From assembly GCF_030254645.1 (NCBI RefSeq), contig NZ_CP116346.1, positions 2,088,001-2,152,000 on the forward strand: a DNA stretch of 64,000 nucleotides, read 5' to 3'. The stretch comes from Paucibacter sediminis (lineage in GTDB: Bacteria > Pseudomonadota > Gammaproteobacteria > Burkholderiales > Burkholderiaceae_C). Within the stretch, counting starts at the first letter, position 1, and the number at the start of each line of letters is the position of its first letter. Position numbers and translations under genes: made by a program. The notes under the pieces are model-generated. The model made no database searches. It was not told the DNA's origin and saw only the letters and a program-made list of their open reading frames with translations. Shown here piece after piece: positions 26,701 to 34,449 of the stretch.

Positions 26701-27805
26701 CGACGATCAGCGCACCGTCTATTGCCGGCTGACGCGCTACCGCGCCAAGCGAGCGGGCGCCACGCCGCTCCTGATGATCCATGGCTACAGCGCCAGCGGC
26801 ACCACCTTCGCCCATCACTCGGTGCAGCCCGGCCCGGCCAAGCTGCTGTGGGACGAGGGCTACGACATCTGGATCGTCGACATGCGCACCAGCGCTGGCA
26901 TGCCCACCGCGCGCCTGCCCTGGACCTTCGAGGAGGCCGCCTTCAACGACATCCCGGTGGCGATCGACCACATCCTGCAGGCCACCGGCCAGGCACAGCT
27001 GCAGGTGCTGGCGCATTGCATGGGTTCGGTGATGCTGCACATGGCGCTGCTGGAGCCGCGCGAGCAGCCGGACATCGAGCATTTCTATCCGCTGCGGCGC
27101 GCGCTGATGGCGCAGCGGCAGATCAGCAAGCTGGTGATCTCGCAGGTCACGCCGATGCTGATCTTTTCGCCCACCAACACCTTGCGCGCGCACCTGATGC
27201 AATACCTGCGGCCCTATCTGCCGCTGCAGGACTATGCCTTCCGGCCGGCGGGCGACAAGCTGCTGGACCAGCTGATCGACCGCCTGCTCGCCACCTTGCC
27301 CTACCCGGACAACGAGTACGACATCGAGAACCCGCCGCCGCCCAGCATTGCGCGCACGCCCTGGGTGCGCACGCGCCACCGCATGGACATGCTGTACGGC
27401 CGCGACTTCGCGATCGGCAATGTCGACCAGCCGGTGTTCGACCACATCGACGACCATTTCGGTCCGCTGAGCCTGGACACGGTGGCGCAGGCGATCAACT
27501 TCGCGCGTGCCAACGAGATCACCGACTGGCAGGGCGCCAGCGTCTACCTCGACGATCTCTCCAAGAGCCTGGCGCTGCTGCAGGCCTTTCCGGTGCTCTC
27601 GGTGCACGGGCAGGACAACGGCCTGTGCCAGGCCGAAAGCGCCGAGCTCACCGCCGACCACTATGCCCATGTGGCCCCGGGCCGCTATCGCTACCACGTG
27701 GTGAGCGAGCATGGCCACCAGGACTGCCTGATCGGCCGGCATGCCGCCACCAAGGTCTTCCCCGTCATCATCGATTTCCTGCGGGAGGGCGCGGCGGATG
27801 CGTGA
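23720..27805 (+). CDS. GMC-type FAD oxidoreductase fused to an alpha/beta hydrolase
   Basis: Giant cytoplasmic protein (1361 aa). Residues about 35-620 are a GMC/cholesterol-oxidase-like flavoprotein: FAD motif IVGSGYGAAVAAAEL (about 43-57), GLGGGSLINAGVM, and the C-terminal HPLGGCGMADA. A four-cysteine segment CIACGDCATGC (Cys 234, 237, 240, 244) precedes GAKESLDTN. Residues about 650-980 are an unassigned middle region with beta-rich segments. Residues about 1015-1355 are an alpha/beta hydrolase: LLMIHGYSASGTTF, nucleophile elbow LAHCMGSVML with Cys (about 1100) where Ser is usual, and SEHGHQDCLIG (His about 1330). Likely oxidises a hydrophobic alcohol or sterol and processes an ester or thioester. 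Overlaps both neighbours, so it is translated with the PhoD-like gene downstream. Confidence 0.88.
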   Translation: MTAPASEAHQAQRWLSQGLERLWWELVQAERAGVRPAFDFDLLIVGSGYGAAVAAAELAGSVDAEGRPQRIALLERGREYLPGAFPARLADLPGAVRFASAEAQAPKGRREGLFDIRLGPDMTVVLANGLGGGSLINAGVMEPAAPAVFAQAPWPAALREEPAPLQVWYERAHARLGSQANTIARLQGHQPRRLQWLQGLACADVPNAQARAARITVALAEHPKSAAGLALERCIACGDCATGCNTGAKESLDTNLLVQAAQAGLQIYTGATVELLLPAAGGGWELQLQHTDELLRAREPAPLRLRAHRVILAAGSLGSTEILMRSRAAGLALSACLGQRFSGNGDVLAAAVDAAQELHGIADEDLAPAERGVGPTITGLLDSGEGFVVEDLAIPGALRWVWEESFALARTLDDLARGDEGRHAGGREPFDDPFAIRPARSLRSVALAIMGLDAAAGELRLPPSKVGAAQESGVLSVHWPTLKDDGQVDARHRWLAERLATQGARLLANPAWRLLPAELEFMLGSTRGPMLTVHPLGGCGMADAADGGVVNQWGQVFTGKNGHASSEVYADLAVLDGAIMPTALGINPALTITALALRAVAAPTGLRHQWGLQAPAVPLQVQGPRPRYRAPAHQPGLPTLAEFRERMAGFVRLPGAPGGEVKYLELSFVYGELPLRQLLQPGPERALRIDAEQGRGMLRLFDTEPDPDAPGRYMVVARERRPGEGKLWMHAERRDEDARWCAPLASAELAVFHRAPSGPLRRRLRGLAAWFMNRGWRDMVFALQDQLAGRVPAQPGQGRSHGFLARLLAQARNAWHLASHAGERRLMDYRLTVGHPAPEAGRLPIWAIGLVGLELRGSKRIGYSRRGNPWMQLSRLYLEPGSPFEPLAGQREAMLELDLYYLARQRVPLLRLTQAQDLPSAIRDVGALMAYAARMLIGLHVWSMRKPDPAPEREIRRLPHAVPDLPAPEIVELPTGRWGEAGAQRRPVGRAPSADDQRTVYCRLTRYRAKRAGATPLLMIHGYSASGTTFAHHSVQPGPAKLLWDEGYDIWIVDMRTSAGMPTARLPWTFEEAAFNDIPVAIDHILQATGQAQLQVLAHCMGSVMLHMALLEPREQPDIEHFYPLRRALMAQRQISKLVISQVTPMLIFSPTNTLRAHLMQYLRPYLPLQDYAFRPAGDKLLDQLIDRLLATLPYPDNEYDIENPPPPSIARTPWVRTRHRMDMLYGRDFAIGNVDQPVFDHIDDHFGPLSLDTVAQAINFARANEITDWQGASVYLDDLSKSLALLQAFPVLSVHGQDNGLCQAESAELTADHYAHVAPGRYRYHVVSEHGHQDCLIGRHAATKVFPVIIDFLREGAADA

Positions 27806-29462
27806 AAGCAAATCGGTGCTGTGCGCCCATGCACCCTGGCACCGGGTGGAGCGCGCGCCCGACCCCGATGGCATCCACATGCAGCTGCTCACCGCGCTCA
27901 AGCCCGAGCAGGGCTGGCCGCGCCTGTGGGCCTGGGTGCCGGTGCGCTGGCGTGGCGGCGAGCGCTTCGAGCGCCTGACGAGCGCGCCGCCGCATACCGA
28001 GAGCTTCCATGCCGAGCCCGGCAGCAGCCCCGGCGAGCCGCTGCGCCATGCGCTCGCGCTGCGCCACTTTCCGGCTGGGCCCGATACCGGCCTGCTGTGC
28101 CTGTTCATCTACCTGGACCCGCGCGCCGATGCCGAGGAGGGCGGCAACGGCGCCGCGCTGGCCGATCTGCGGGTGGAGGACCTGAACCTCGCGATCGACG
28201 AACTGCTGCTGCGCCAGCCGGCCCTGCCCGACTGGGCCCATGCCTTTGTGCCCAGCCCGTCGTCCGAGACCGAGGGCGGCGCGCTGAGCTTGCTGCTCGC
28301 CGCCTGCCAGTACCCGCCCGGCATGCTGGACGTGAGCCGCGGCGCCGAGCGCGACCCCGCGCTGGCCAGCCCCGCCGACGCGGCGATGGCGCGGCTGGTG
28401 GCCTTCTGCCGCCAGCATCCGGACGGCCGCAAGGTCTCGCTGTTATTGATCGCCGGCGACGAGATCTATGCCGATGCCAGCGGCGGCCTGGCCGACCCCA
28501 GCACCAGCGCCGAGCGCTATGCGCGGCCCTACCAGCATTTCAAGGCCGGCCTGGCCCGCTACCTGCCGCCCACGCTGGCGCGCATCGTGCACGCGCCCGA
28601 CGACCACGAGGTGCAGGACAACTGCGAGCCCTGCCTGCTGCCCGATGGCAGCCACGACCCCGGCGAGTACACCGCCAGCGCGCGCGCCGCGGCCTGGCAA
28701 TACCGCTGGGAGCCCGATGGCCAGCGCGAGCGACAGGGCTCGGCGGAGCGCTTCTGGCACAGCTTCGACTGGCGCGGTGCCGCTTTTTTCATCGCCGACA
28801 GCCGACTCGAGCGCGAGCCCCGCACGGTGGCGCGCGTGGCCGAGGCGCAGATGATCGGCCTGGCCCAGCGCCAGGCCTTCAGCGCCTGGCTGACAGCCAG
28901 CGCCGGCCGCCCGCGCTTCGTGCTCAGCGGTGCCCTGCTGCTGCCGCGCCGGCGCAGCAGCGCTGCCCATGTCTCTGGCTCGTTGCGCTCCGATGCCTGG
29001 TGCGGCTTTCCGGCCAGCCAGCAATGGCTGCTGGCCGAACTCTGGCGCCAGCGCGCCAGCGGCGTCGTCTTCCTCTCCGGCGACGAGCACCGCTCCGGCC
29101 ATGTCAGCGCCGAGATCCGGCGCGCCGATGGCCAGGGCCCCAGCTTGCGCCTGCATTCCATCCACAGCTCGGCGCTCTATGCGCCCTGGCCCTTTGCCAT
29201 CACCGACCCCGAGGAATTCGCCGCGCCGGAGGTGTTCGGCATCGACGCCGCGACCGGCGCCGTGCCTCAGCAGCTGCCGTCCGCCGAGCTGCTGTGCTGC
29301 GAGGTGGGCGAGTGGCAGGACCATCCCGGCGATGGCTTCGCCTGGCTGCGCGTGAGCGAAGGCGGCACGCGGCTGGAGCTGCGCTATGACAAGGCGGGGG
29401 CGGGGGCGCTGCATGCCGTGACGCCGATGCGGGGGGCGGATGCAGTGCTGGAGTTGGGGTGA
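27798..29462 (+). CDS. PhoD-like metallophosphatase paired with the GMC/hydrolase fusion
   Basis: Soluble metallophosphoesterase (554 aa) without signal peptide. Calcineurin-like/PhoD motifs are in order: LIAGDEIYADASGG (about 218), VHAPDDHEVQDNCEP (about 265), AFFIADSRLERE and VFLSGDEHRSGHVSAEI (about 430). The N-terminal 180 residues are a separate beta-rich domain. Unlike the exported PhoD at 2559-4871 it would act in the cytoplasm. Starts 8 bases before the stop of the fusion gene (MRESKSVLCAH at 27798; the open frame from 27741 is not needed), so the two products probably act on the same compound. Confidence 0.85.
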   Translation: MRESKSVLCAHAPWHRVERAPDPDGIHMQLLTALKPEQGWPRLWAWVPVRWRGGERFERLTSAPPHTESFHAEPGSSPGEPLRHALALRHFPAGPDTGLLCLFIYLDPRADAEEGGNGAALADLRVEDLNLAIDELLLRQPALPDWAHAFVPSPSSETEGGALSLLLAACQYPPGMLDVSRGAERDPALASPADAAMARLVAFCRQHPDGRKVSLLLIAGDEIYADASGGLADPSTSAERYARPYQHFKAGLARYLPPTLARIVHAPDDHEVQDNCEPCLLPDGSHDPGEYTASARAAAWQYRWEPDGQRERQGSAERFWHSFDWRGAAFFIADSRLEREPRTVARVAEAQMIGLAQRQAFSAWLTASAGRPRFVLSGALLLPRRRSSAAHVSGSLRSDAWCGFPASQQWLLAELWRQRASGVVFLSGDEHRSGHVSAEIRRADGQGPSLRLHSIHSSALYAPWPFAITDPEEFAAPEVFGIDAATGAVPQQLPSAELLCCEVGEWQDHPGDGFAWLRVSEGGTRLELRYDKAGAGALHAVTPMRGADAVLELG

Positions 29463-29637
29463 GATGGTGGGCAGCTAGACTGTTGGCATAACGTTTCGAT
29501 GGAATGCGTGATGAGGTAACGAAATGAAGGGTATGGGTGGTCATGTGCAGCGATGCCAGTCTGCGAGAACAAGTTGGCATGACTGGCAGCATGCGCAAAG
29601 CGCGCGAGCTGGCCATTTCAAGATTGACTGCACAGTC

Positions 29638-30291
29638 ATGATCCTGCGTGCACTTGTCTTGATGCTGGGTGCTTGGCTTTCTCTCGCGGTTGGCGCTGCA
29701 ACGGCGCCAGACGAGTGCCCCAACACGCCATATTCCATTCAAGACAACCTGACTCCAAGTCCGTGGGCTACGCCGAGCAGGATCCTTGAGTTGCGCAACG
29801 AGAATCAAGACGTACCGCCAGAAGTTGCGCGCATTAGATCTGGCGCAGTAGTGGCATTCATGGGCATGTCAGTGAATGCGGGCATCTACACCTGGGCGGG
29901 CTACGACGCGGATCGCGCAGTGTTTGTCTCTATTACCGGCAGTTCCGGCGCGCGAGCCCCCGCTATTCCGGTCGCTCGCGGCAAGTTACTGCCGAACCAA
30001 TTCATCCGAGCAATCTCTATTGGCCAAATTAGGCGCACCGAAGTTGTTACGGTTGCTGCGGCGTCATCTTGGCAGGCACAAGAATTCGCCTGCTTGGCCA
30101 ATCTGCTCATGGCGGCACCCATTGAGAACATACCGCGCGTGGTTGATCTTGACGGCCTTGAGCAATTTGAGCTCCGCCTGAGCGGTTCCAGAGTAGATGT
30201 TGGCGCTGGCATAGCGCGATTTAGGCTAGAGCGTGCGATTGGCAGCCTTATCAGAGATGCTGTCCGTGAAAGTGAAGCAGATGGTCGCTAG
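29638..30291 (+). CDS. Hypothetical secreted protein
   Basis: Unknown protein (217 aa). Starting at the ATG at 29638 gives a clear signal peptide MILRALVLMLGAWLSLAVGA cleaved near ATA, then a mature protein with Cys pairs (DECPNTPYS, EFACLANLL) and beta-rich segments. The longer open frame from 29524 would put 38 polar residues before the signal, which is unlikely. GC content is lower than in the flanking genes, as for the next gene. No domain recognised. Confidence 0.65.
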   Translation: MILRALVLMLGAWLSLAVGAATAPDECPNTPYSIQDNLTPSPWATPSRILELRNENQDVPPEVARIRSGAVVAFMGMSVNAGIYTWAGYDADRAVFVSITGSSGARAPAIPVARGKLLPNQFIRAISIGQIRRTEVVTVAAASSWQAQEFACLANLLMAAPIENIPRVVDLDGLEQFELRLSGSRVDVGAGIARFRLERAIGSLIRDAVRESEADGR

Positions 30292-30309
30292 ACGGCACGA
30301 ACACCCGCT

Positions 30310-30882
30310 ATGCCTACTCCTATGCCGGATGCCGACGCCCAAGCCGCCCCAAGCTTCGATGCGACAGGCTTTGTCGTGAGGGCGCTTGTGCTCTATGCCT
30401 TGGCGGAACATCAGGCTGGCCATGCAAATGAGATTCGCGTCATCGCCCAGGGGTATGACTTCTCAGTGTCCGATGACGGTCGTGGGCACTCAATCAACAA
30501 GGAAGTCGACGGTTCGCCTTACCTGAACTTCATCTACGGACAGCTTGACTATCCATTTGCGACCAATCGAGGAGGTGCAATTCAGTTGCAAGGCATTGGT
30601 ATGTCGCTTCTCAATTCGCTCTGCAGCGATCTCGCGGTCGAGGTTCGCAAGTCGGAGCAGGTGCTCCGCCTCCTATTCAGAACTGGTCAACTCGCAGAGA
30701 AGCAAGTGCAGACGGTGCACTCGGCGCAAACTGGCAACACGGTTTCTGGCATCGTTGCGCCTCAACTGGCGCGGTTACCAATCAATGAAGCGTTGCTTGA
30801 AAGCTGGTTGTGCCGTGTTGCCGCCACTAGCCCGTCGCTGCGGCTTTCGTTCAACGGAAGAGCTTTGCACAGTGGTTCATAG
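30310..30882 (+). CDS. Short GyrB-like GHKL-fold protein, probably degenerate
   Basis: Protein of 190 aa resembling only the N-terminal ATPase domain of GyrB/ParE. The match runs through AGHANEIRVIAQGYDFSVSD, DDGRGHSI (G1 box) and GIGMSLLNSLCSDLAVEVRK (G2 box and following strand), in the GyrB order and spacing. The N-box residues that bind magnesium (EXXDN in GyrB) are missing: the segment reads LVLYALAEHQ. Full-length GyrB is about 800 aa; the transducer and TOPRIM parts are absent. It may be a non-catalytic GHKL domain or a decaying gene. Composition is AT-richer than the chromosome around it. Confidence 0.6.
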   Translation: MPTPMPDADAQAAPSFDATGFVVRALVLYALAEHQAGHANEIRVIAQGYDFSVSDDGRGHSINKEVDGSPYLNFIYGQLDYPFATNRGGAIQLQGIGMSLLNSLCSDLAVEVRKSEQVLRLLFRTGQLAEKQVQTVHSAQTGNTVSGIVAPQLARLPINEALLESWLCRVAATSPSLRLSFNGRALHSGS

Positions 30883-30957
30883 GGCGCCGTCTTGGCGGTG
30901 CTCTAGCCGTCACCTTTCGGCGCGGCTCAATTCATACGCCAATCGTCACTCCACGAC

Positions 30958-31314
30958 ATGCGCATCACCCACCTCTTGTGTGCCCTCTCTCTCTTCGCCT
31001 CGGCCGGCTCCGTGATGGCTGACGGAATCCCGCGGGTCATTCGCGTCGAAGTCTCCGCCGTAGGTGCCAGCGCTGAACGGGTTGAGCGCGACCTCACCAT
31101 GCCCATGGAGCGGGCGCTGCAGGCTGTGCCGGGTCTGGCGTCGCTGGCGGCCGTTTCGCAAGAAGGGCTTAGCGTCGTCGAGCTCAAGTTCAACAGCGGG
31201 CCCGGTCCACAGGATGAACTCGCGGTTACGCAGGTGTTGTCCAAAGCCCTCGTGCCGATGCGGGGCTGGGCGTCGCTGCAGCGCATTTCAAGCGCCGAGC
31301 CGACGCTGCGCTGA
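30958..31314 (+). CDS. Secreted protein resembling an isolated RND-pump porter subdomain
   Basis: Secreted 118-aa protein with signal peptide MRITHLLCALSLFASAGSVM then ADG. The mature part IPRVIRVEVSAVGASAERVE, then LTMPMERALQAVPGLASL, then SQEGLSVVELKFNSGP closely follows the start of the periplasmic porter domain of CzcA/AcrB-type RND pumps (V-x-A-x-x-Gx-SAEEVE... VT-x-P-x-E-x-AL-x-GVPGL... S-x-x-GLS-x-V-x-L-x-F). RND proteins are about 1000 aa with membrane helices; none is present here. It ends cleanly after one subdomain. Role unknown. Confidence 0.7.
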   Translation: MRITHLLCALSLFASAGSVMADGIPRVIRVEVSAVGASAERVERDLTMPMERALQAVPGLASLAAVSQEGLSVVELKFNSGPGPQDELAVTQVLSKALVPMRGWASLQRISSAEPTLR

Positions 31315-31348
31315 TGCCGGCTGACCGTTCATCGAGGCCAAACCGCTG

Positions 31349-31726
31349 ATGGAGTTCATTGTCGAACTGCTGCTCGAGTTCCTGATCCAGGTCGTCGGCG
31401 AAGCGCTGTTTGAGTTGGGCCTGCACTCGATGGCCGAGCCGTTTCGGCGGCCGCCCAATCCCTGGCTGGCCGCGCTCGGCTACGCGATCTTTGGGCTTGT
31501 CGGCGGCGGCCTCTCGCTATGGCCGTTTCCTCACCACATGGTTGCAAGTCCAGTGTGGCGCTGGGTCAATCTACTCGCCACACCACTGGCTGTTGGCCTG
31601 TGCATGTCGTGGCTGGGGGCCTGGCGTACTCGGCGGGGGCAAACGGTTTTCCGTATCGACCGCTTCTCGTACGGCTACCTTTTCGCTCTATGCTTTGCTG
31701 CCGTCCGCTTCGCGTGGGCTGCGTGA
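31349..31726 (+). CDS. Conserved hypothetical membrane protein
   Basis: Inner-membrane protein (125 aa). An amphipathic or acidic N-terminal helix (MEFIVELLLEFLIQVVGEAL) leads to AEPFRRPPNPWLAALGY and three hydrophobic helices, ending in RFAWAA. Small proteins of this layout with the RRPPNPWLAALGY-like joint are common as unknowns in proteobacteria; no function is known. Lies 34 bases after the RND-like gene, same direction. Confidence 0.7.
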   Translation: MEFIVELLLEFLIQVVGEALFELGLHSMAEPFRRPPNPWLAALGYAIFGLVGGGLSLWPFPHHMVASPVWRWVNLLATPLAVGLCMSWLGAWRTRRGQTVFRIDRFSYGYLFALCFAAVRFAWAA

Positions 31727-31805
31727 TGGCGACCCTAACTCTTGACCGTGCAGGCTTGGCGGCGCAGCCGTCGGCGCGAGTATCTAAACCCAACTGCCCG
31801 CCCGC

Positions 31806-32234
31806 ATGACATCCATGCTTCGAGTCACATCCCGCTTTTTCGCGTACTTCACCGCGGCGGCAAGCCTGTTGCTCGCCGCTTCTGGCGCCAGCGCCATGCC
31901 AGCGAACAAGTGCGTGGTGGATGGCACGGTCACCTATCAGCAGGGCCCCTGTCCGTCCTCCAATCAGGTTCGCAAAGTTCCGACCCTGGAGGAACTGAAT
32001 GCCGTGGAGAGAAAGCGCCGTGCGGCAGCTGCGCCAAGCGCTCCCACCAAGGTCGCCCCTGCTGCCCCTGCCGATCCTGCCCCAGCCAATGCTTTCAGCT
32101 GCGACGGCCGCAGGTACTGCTCGCAAATGAGGTCCTGCGCCGAAGCAAAATACTTCCTGGCCAACTGCCCCGGCGTGAAGATGGATGGCGACAGGGACGG
32201 GATCCCCTGCGAGGAGCAGTGGTGTCCCGGTTGA
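31806..32234 (+). CDS. DUF4124-like and excalibur-domain secreted protein
   Basis: Exported 142-aa protein of two small cysteine modules. Signal peptide (ending SGASA), then a DUF4124-like module KCVVDGTVTYQQGPCPSSN (residues about 35-53), an Ala/Pro linker, and a C-terminal excalibur calcium-binding module: FSCDGRRYCSQMRSCAEA then DGDRDGIPCEEQWC. The DGDRDGIPCE loop matches the EF-hand-like calcium site of excalibur domains. Such proteins are periplasmic or surface-exposed; cellular role unknown. Confidence 0.88.
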   Translation: MTSMLRVTSRFFAYFTAAASLLLAASGASAMPANKCVVDGTVTYQQGPCPSSNQVRKVPTLEELNAVERKRRAAAAPSAPTKVAPAAPADPAPANAFSCDGRRYCSQMRSCAEAKYFLANCPGVKMDGDRDGIPCEEQWCPG

Positions 32235-32337
32235 AGTACGCGTACGCAGATCGCCGACGATGGGCGGCCCAGCCCGCGCCCGTCCTGCGACGCGAGCGCG
32301 GCCCTGCGCCCTGTTCAGAGATGAGGCGGTGCCACTG

Positions 32338-32874
32338 ATGCGATGGCTGCTAGCTCTCCTGCTCGGTCTGGTGCTGGCCGCCGCCCACGCATCCGAGCCC
32401 GTCACCAACTTCAACGTCGTGCTGCTGCAGCCGAGCGCGGTTCTGGAAGCCCGTGTGCCAAGCGTCGACGCGCTCGCGGAGTACATCAAGGCGGTGCAGG
32501 CGGCCTTGCGCGAGGCGGTGGCGGGCAGCGAGGCTCAGGAAAAGACGAGGCAGTCGGTGGGCGGCTTCATCGTGCTGGCGGTTCGGCCCGGCCTGCAATC
32601 CAGGGTCTGGATCGATTTCGATCAGTTGCTGGACCTGGAAGTCAGGAAGCAGATCGCCCTCAAGGTCGGCGCCGTGAAACCCTTCGAGGCCCGTGAGGGG
32701 CCTGTCGTGTTCGCGCTCAAGGTGGCCTTGTGGGATGGCAAGGAATCGAAACGAATCGCGCCCTTGCCGGCCGAGTGGAAGCGCAGTGCGGCGGCTGCGT
32801 CAGCGTCAGCGGCAGCGCCGGGCGTGGCGCCACCGGAGGTCGGGGCCCTGGTCGAAAGCATCTGGAACGATTGA
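32338..32874 (+). CDS. Hypothetical secreted protein
   Basis: Secreted protein (178 aa). Signal peptide MRWLLALLLGLVLAAAHAS; mature part alternates beta strands and helices (NFNVVLLQPSAVLEARV, GGFIVLAVRPGLQSRVWIDF, VFALKVALWDGKES) and ends in an Ala/Ser-rich tail. The frame is open from 32185 but only the ATG at 32338 gives the signal peptide. No family recognised. The methyltransferase gene starts 19 bases after its stop. Confidence 0.7.
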   Translation: MRWLLALLLGLVLAAAHASEPVTNFNVVLLQPSAVLEARVPSVDALAEYIKAVQAALREAVAGSEAQEKTRQSVGGFIVLAVRPGLQSRVWIDFDQLLDLEVRKQIALKVGAVKPFEAREGPVVFALKVALWDGKESKRIAPLPAEWKRSAAAASASAAAPGVAPPEVGALVESIWND

Positions 32875-32893
32875 GGCCGCAAGCAGCCACACC

Positions 32894-33565
32894 ATGTCAT
32901 CCTCAGCCCAGCAAATGCACAGCTACTACGCCGCCCGCGCCGCCGAGTACGACGCCGTCTATCGCAAGCCGGAGCGCCAGGCCGATCTGCGCGCCATCGA
33001 GGCCTGGCTGCCCGCGCGCTTCGATGAGGGCAGGGCCGTGCTGGAGGTGGCTTGCGGCACCGGCTACTGGACCCAGTTCATCGCCGCCAGGGCGTCGCGA
33101 ATGCTCGCGCTCGATGCGGCGCCCGAGACCCTGGCGATCGCAAAGACCCGGGTACCCGACGACGGGCGCGTCGAGTTCGTGGTCGGCGACGCCTATGCCC
33201 TGCCCAAGGGGCACGGCATCGCTTGCCATGCGGCCTTCGCGGGCTTCTGGTTCTCGCATGTGCCGCTGAGCCGCCGCAGGGAGTTTCTGGCCGGGCTGGC
33301 CGAGGCCCTCGAACCCGGCGCGCGCATCGTCCTGATCGACAACCGATTCGTCGCGGGCAGCAGCACGCCCCTGAGCGAACGCGACGCCGAGGGCAATACC
33401 TATCAGCTCAGGACGCTCAATGACGGGTCCAGGCATCGGGTGCTGAAGAACTTTCCCAGCCAGGCGGAACTTGAGGCCGCCATCGAGGGCTTGGGGACAA
33501 GCCCTGTTTTCACTGAGTGGCAGTACTTCTGGGCCTTTGAATATGTGGCGGCGCCTGGGCGCTAG
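32894..33565 (+). CDS. SAM-dependent methyltransferase
   Basis: Class I methyltransferase (223 aa), soluble. The SAM-binding Gly motif is VLEVACGTGYWTQFIAA (about residues 45-62), the acidic residue after strand 2 is in MLALDAAPETL, and VVGDAYALP gives motif II. The start MSSSAQQMHSYYAARAAEYD is typical of UbiE/Methyltransf_11 proteins. Substrate unknown. The longer upstream open frame (from 32693) overlaps the previous gene and is rejected. Confidence 0.9.
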   Translation: MSSSAQQMHSYYAARAAEYDAVYRKPERQADLRAIEAWLPARFDEGRAVLEVACGTGYWTQFIAARASRMLALDAAPETLAIAKTRVPDDGRVEFVVGDAYALPKGHGIACHAAFAGFWFSHVPLSRRREFLAGLAEALEPGARIVLIDNRFVAGSSTPLSERDAEGNTYQLRTLNDGSRHRVLKNFPSQAELEAAIEGLGTSPVFTEWQYFWAFEYVAAPGR

Positions 33566-33640
33566 CGTCAGCGGGCGAACTTGCGCGTCAGCGCGGGCGC
33601 GCAGCTCACTGTTCGTTCAAGCATTGAATAAAGACGACAC

Positions 33641-33802
33641 ATGACATCGAGATCTCGCAAGCTGGCGGCCAAGGTTAAGCGCGCGCTCGGTGAGCACCGC
33701 GCGAGCACGGGTGAAGCGGCAGGCTTTGCCTACGCGGCCAACCTGTGGTTCTATCTGGTCGCGATCGTCGCCGGCTTGCTCTATGGGCTGTACTTCTCGT
33801 AG
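33641..33802 (+). CDS. Small membrane protein, 53 aa
   Basis: Basic N-terminal half (MTSRSRKLAAKVKRALGEHR) followed by one hydrophobic helix (LWFYLVAIVAGLLYGLYFS) and a TAG. Starts 75 bases after the methyltransferase stop and ends 14 bases before the next gene. The positive-inside layout and tight spacing support it as real despite its size. Confidence 0.55.
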   Translation: MTSRSRKLAAKVKRALGEHRASTGEAAGFAYAANLWFYLVAIVAGLLYGLYFS

Positions 33803-33816
33803 GCGGAGCATCCCCC

Positions 33817-34122
33817 ATGCTTCTCAAGACTTTCAAGACCAGACCCTGCCCGAATTGCAGCGCGCCGCATGGTCACTCGGCCTGGTCGGAGTCAAACTCT
33901 TCGGTGGTCCGGCCGCTGCGCTGCAAGCAGTGCGCACAGTTCTTTCACCAAACCGGTCTGCGCAAGTGGCTTTGGTTCAGCGCGCTCGCTTATCTGCCCG
34001 TCATGCTCGTCTGGGCCTTCCATTGGGCGCTGGGCCTGCTTGCGCTGGTGCTTGGCGTGTTGTTGATGATTGCCACGCTCAATCGCGGCAACCCGCTGGC
34101 GGCCGGACCGAAGCATGGCTAA
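33817..34122 (+). CDS. Zinc-ribbon membrane protein
   Basis: Protein of 101 aa. Starts MLLKTFKTRPCPNCSAPHG and has a second pair CKQCAQFFHQ about 25 residues later: a CxxC...CxxC zinc ribbon. Two hydrophobic helices follow (WLWFSALAYLPVMLVWAF; ALGLLALVLGVLLMIATL). The start at 33817 is chosen because it places the ribbon at the N-terminus as in similar small proteins. Function unknown. Confidence 0.7.
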   Translation: MLLKTFKTRPCPNCSAPHGHSAWSESNSSVVRPLRCKQCAQFFHQTGLRKWLWFSALAYLPVMLVWAFHWALGLLALVLGVLLMIATLNRGNPLAAGPKHG

Positions 34123-34176
34123 GCTGTCGAGTCAGCGCACCGTGCAACACTGCGCCGAGCTGGAGGTCATTTCTTG

Positions 34177-34449
34177 ATGTCGACTCTTCAAAAAGCAGCG
34201 CCCACGAAAAATTACTGGTTCCCCGCCAAGCGCTATGGCTGGGGCTGGGGCGCGCCCTGCGCCTGGCAGGGCTGGCTTGTGATTGCGGTCTTTCTGGCGC
34301 TGCTGGCCGCGGGCACGCTGCTGCCGAGAGCGGAGCAAGCGCCGCTGCTCTTCATGGCCTATACGGCGGCCCTGGGCGTCGCGCTGCTGGCCATCTGCTG
34401 GCTCAAGGGTGAGCCACCGCGCTGGCGCTGGGGGGCGACGAACCGATGA
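34177..34449 (+). CDS. Small two-helix membrane protein
   Basis: Protein of 90 aa beginning STLQKAAPTKNYWFPAKRYG then WGWGAPCAWQGW, a conserved-looking aromatic N-terminus, with two membrane helices (VIAVFLALLAAGTLL; LLFMAYTAALGVALLAI) and a basic end KGEPPRWRW. GGAGGT lies 13 bases before the ATG. Its stop overlaps the next start (ATGA). Small proteins of this type are widespread unknowns. Confidence 0.7.
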   Translation: MSTLQKAAPTKNYWFPAKRYGWGWGAPCAWQGWLVIAVFLALLAAGTLLPRAEQAPLLFMAYTAALGVALLAICWLKGEPPRWRWGATNR

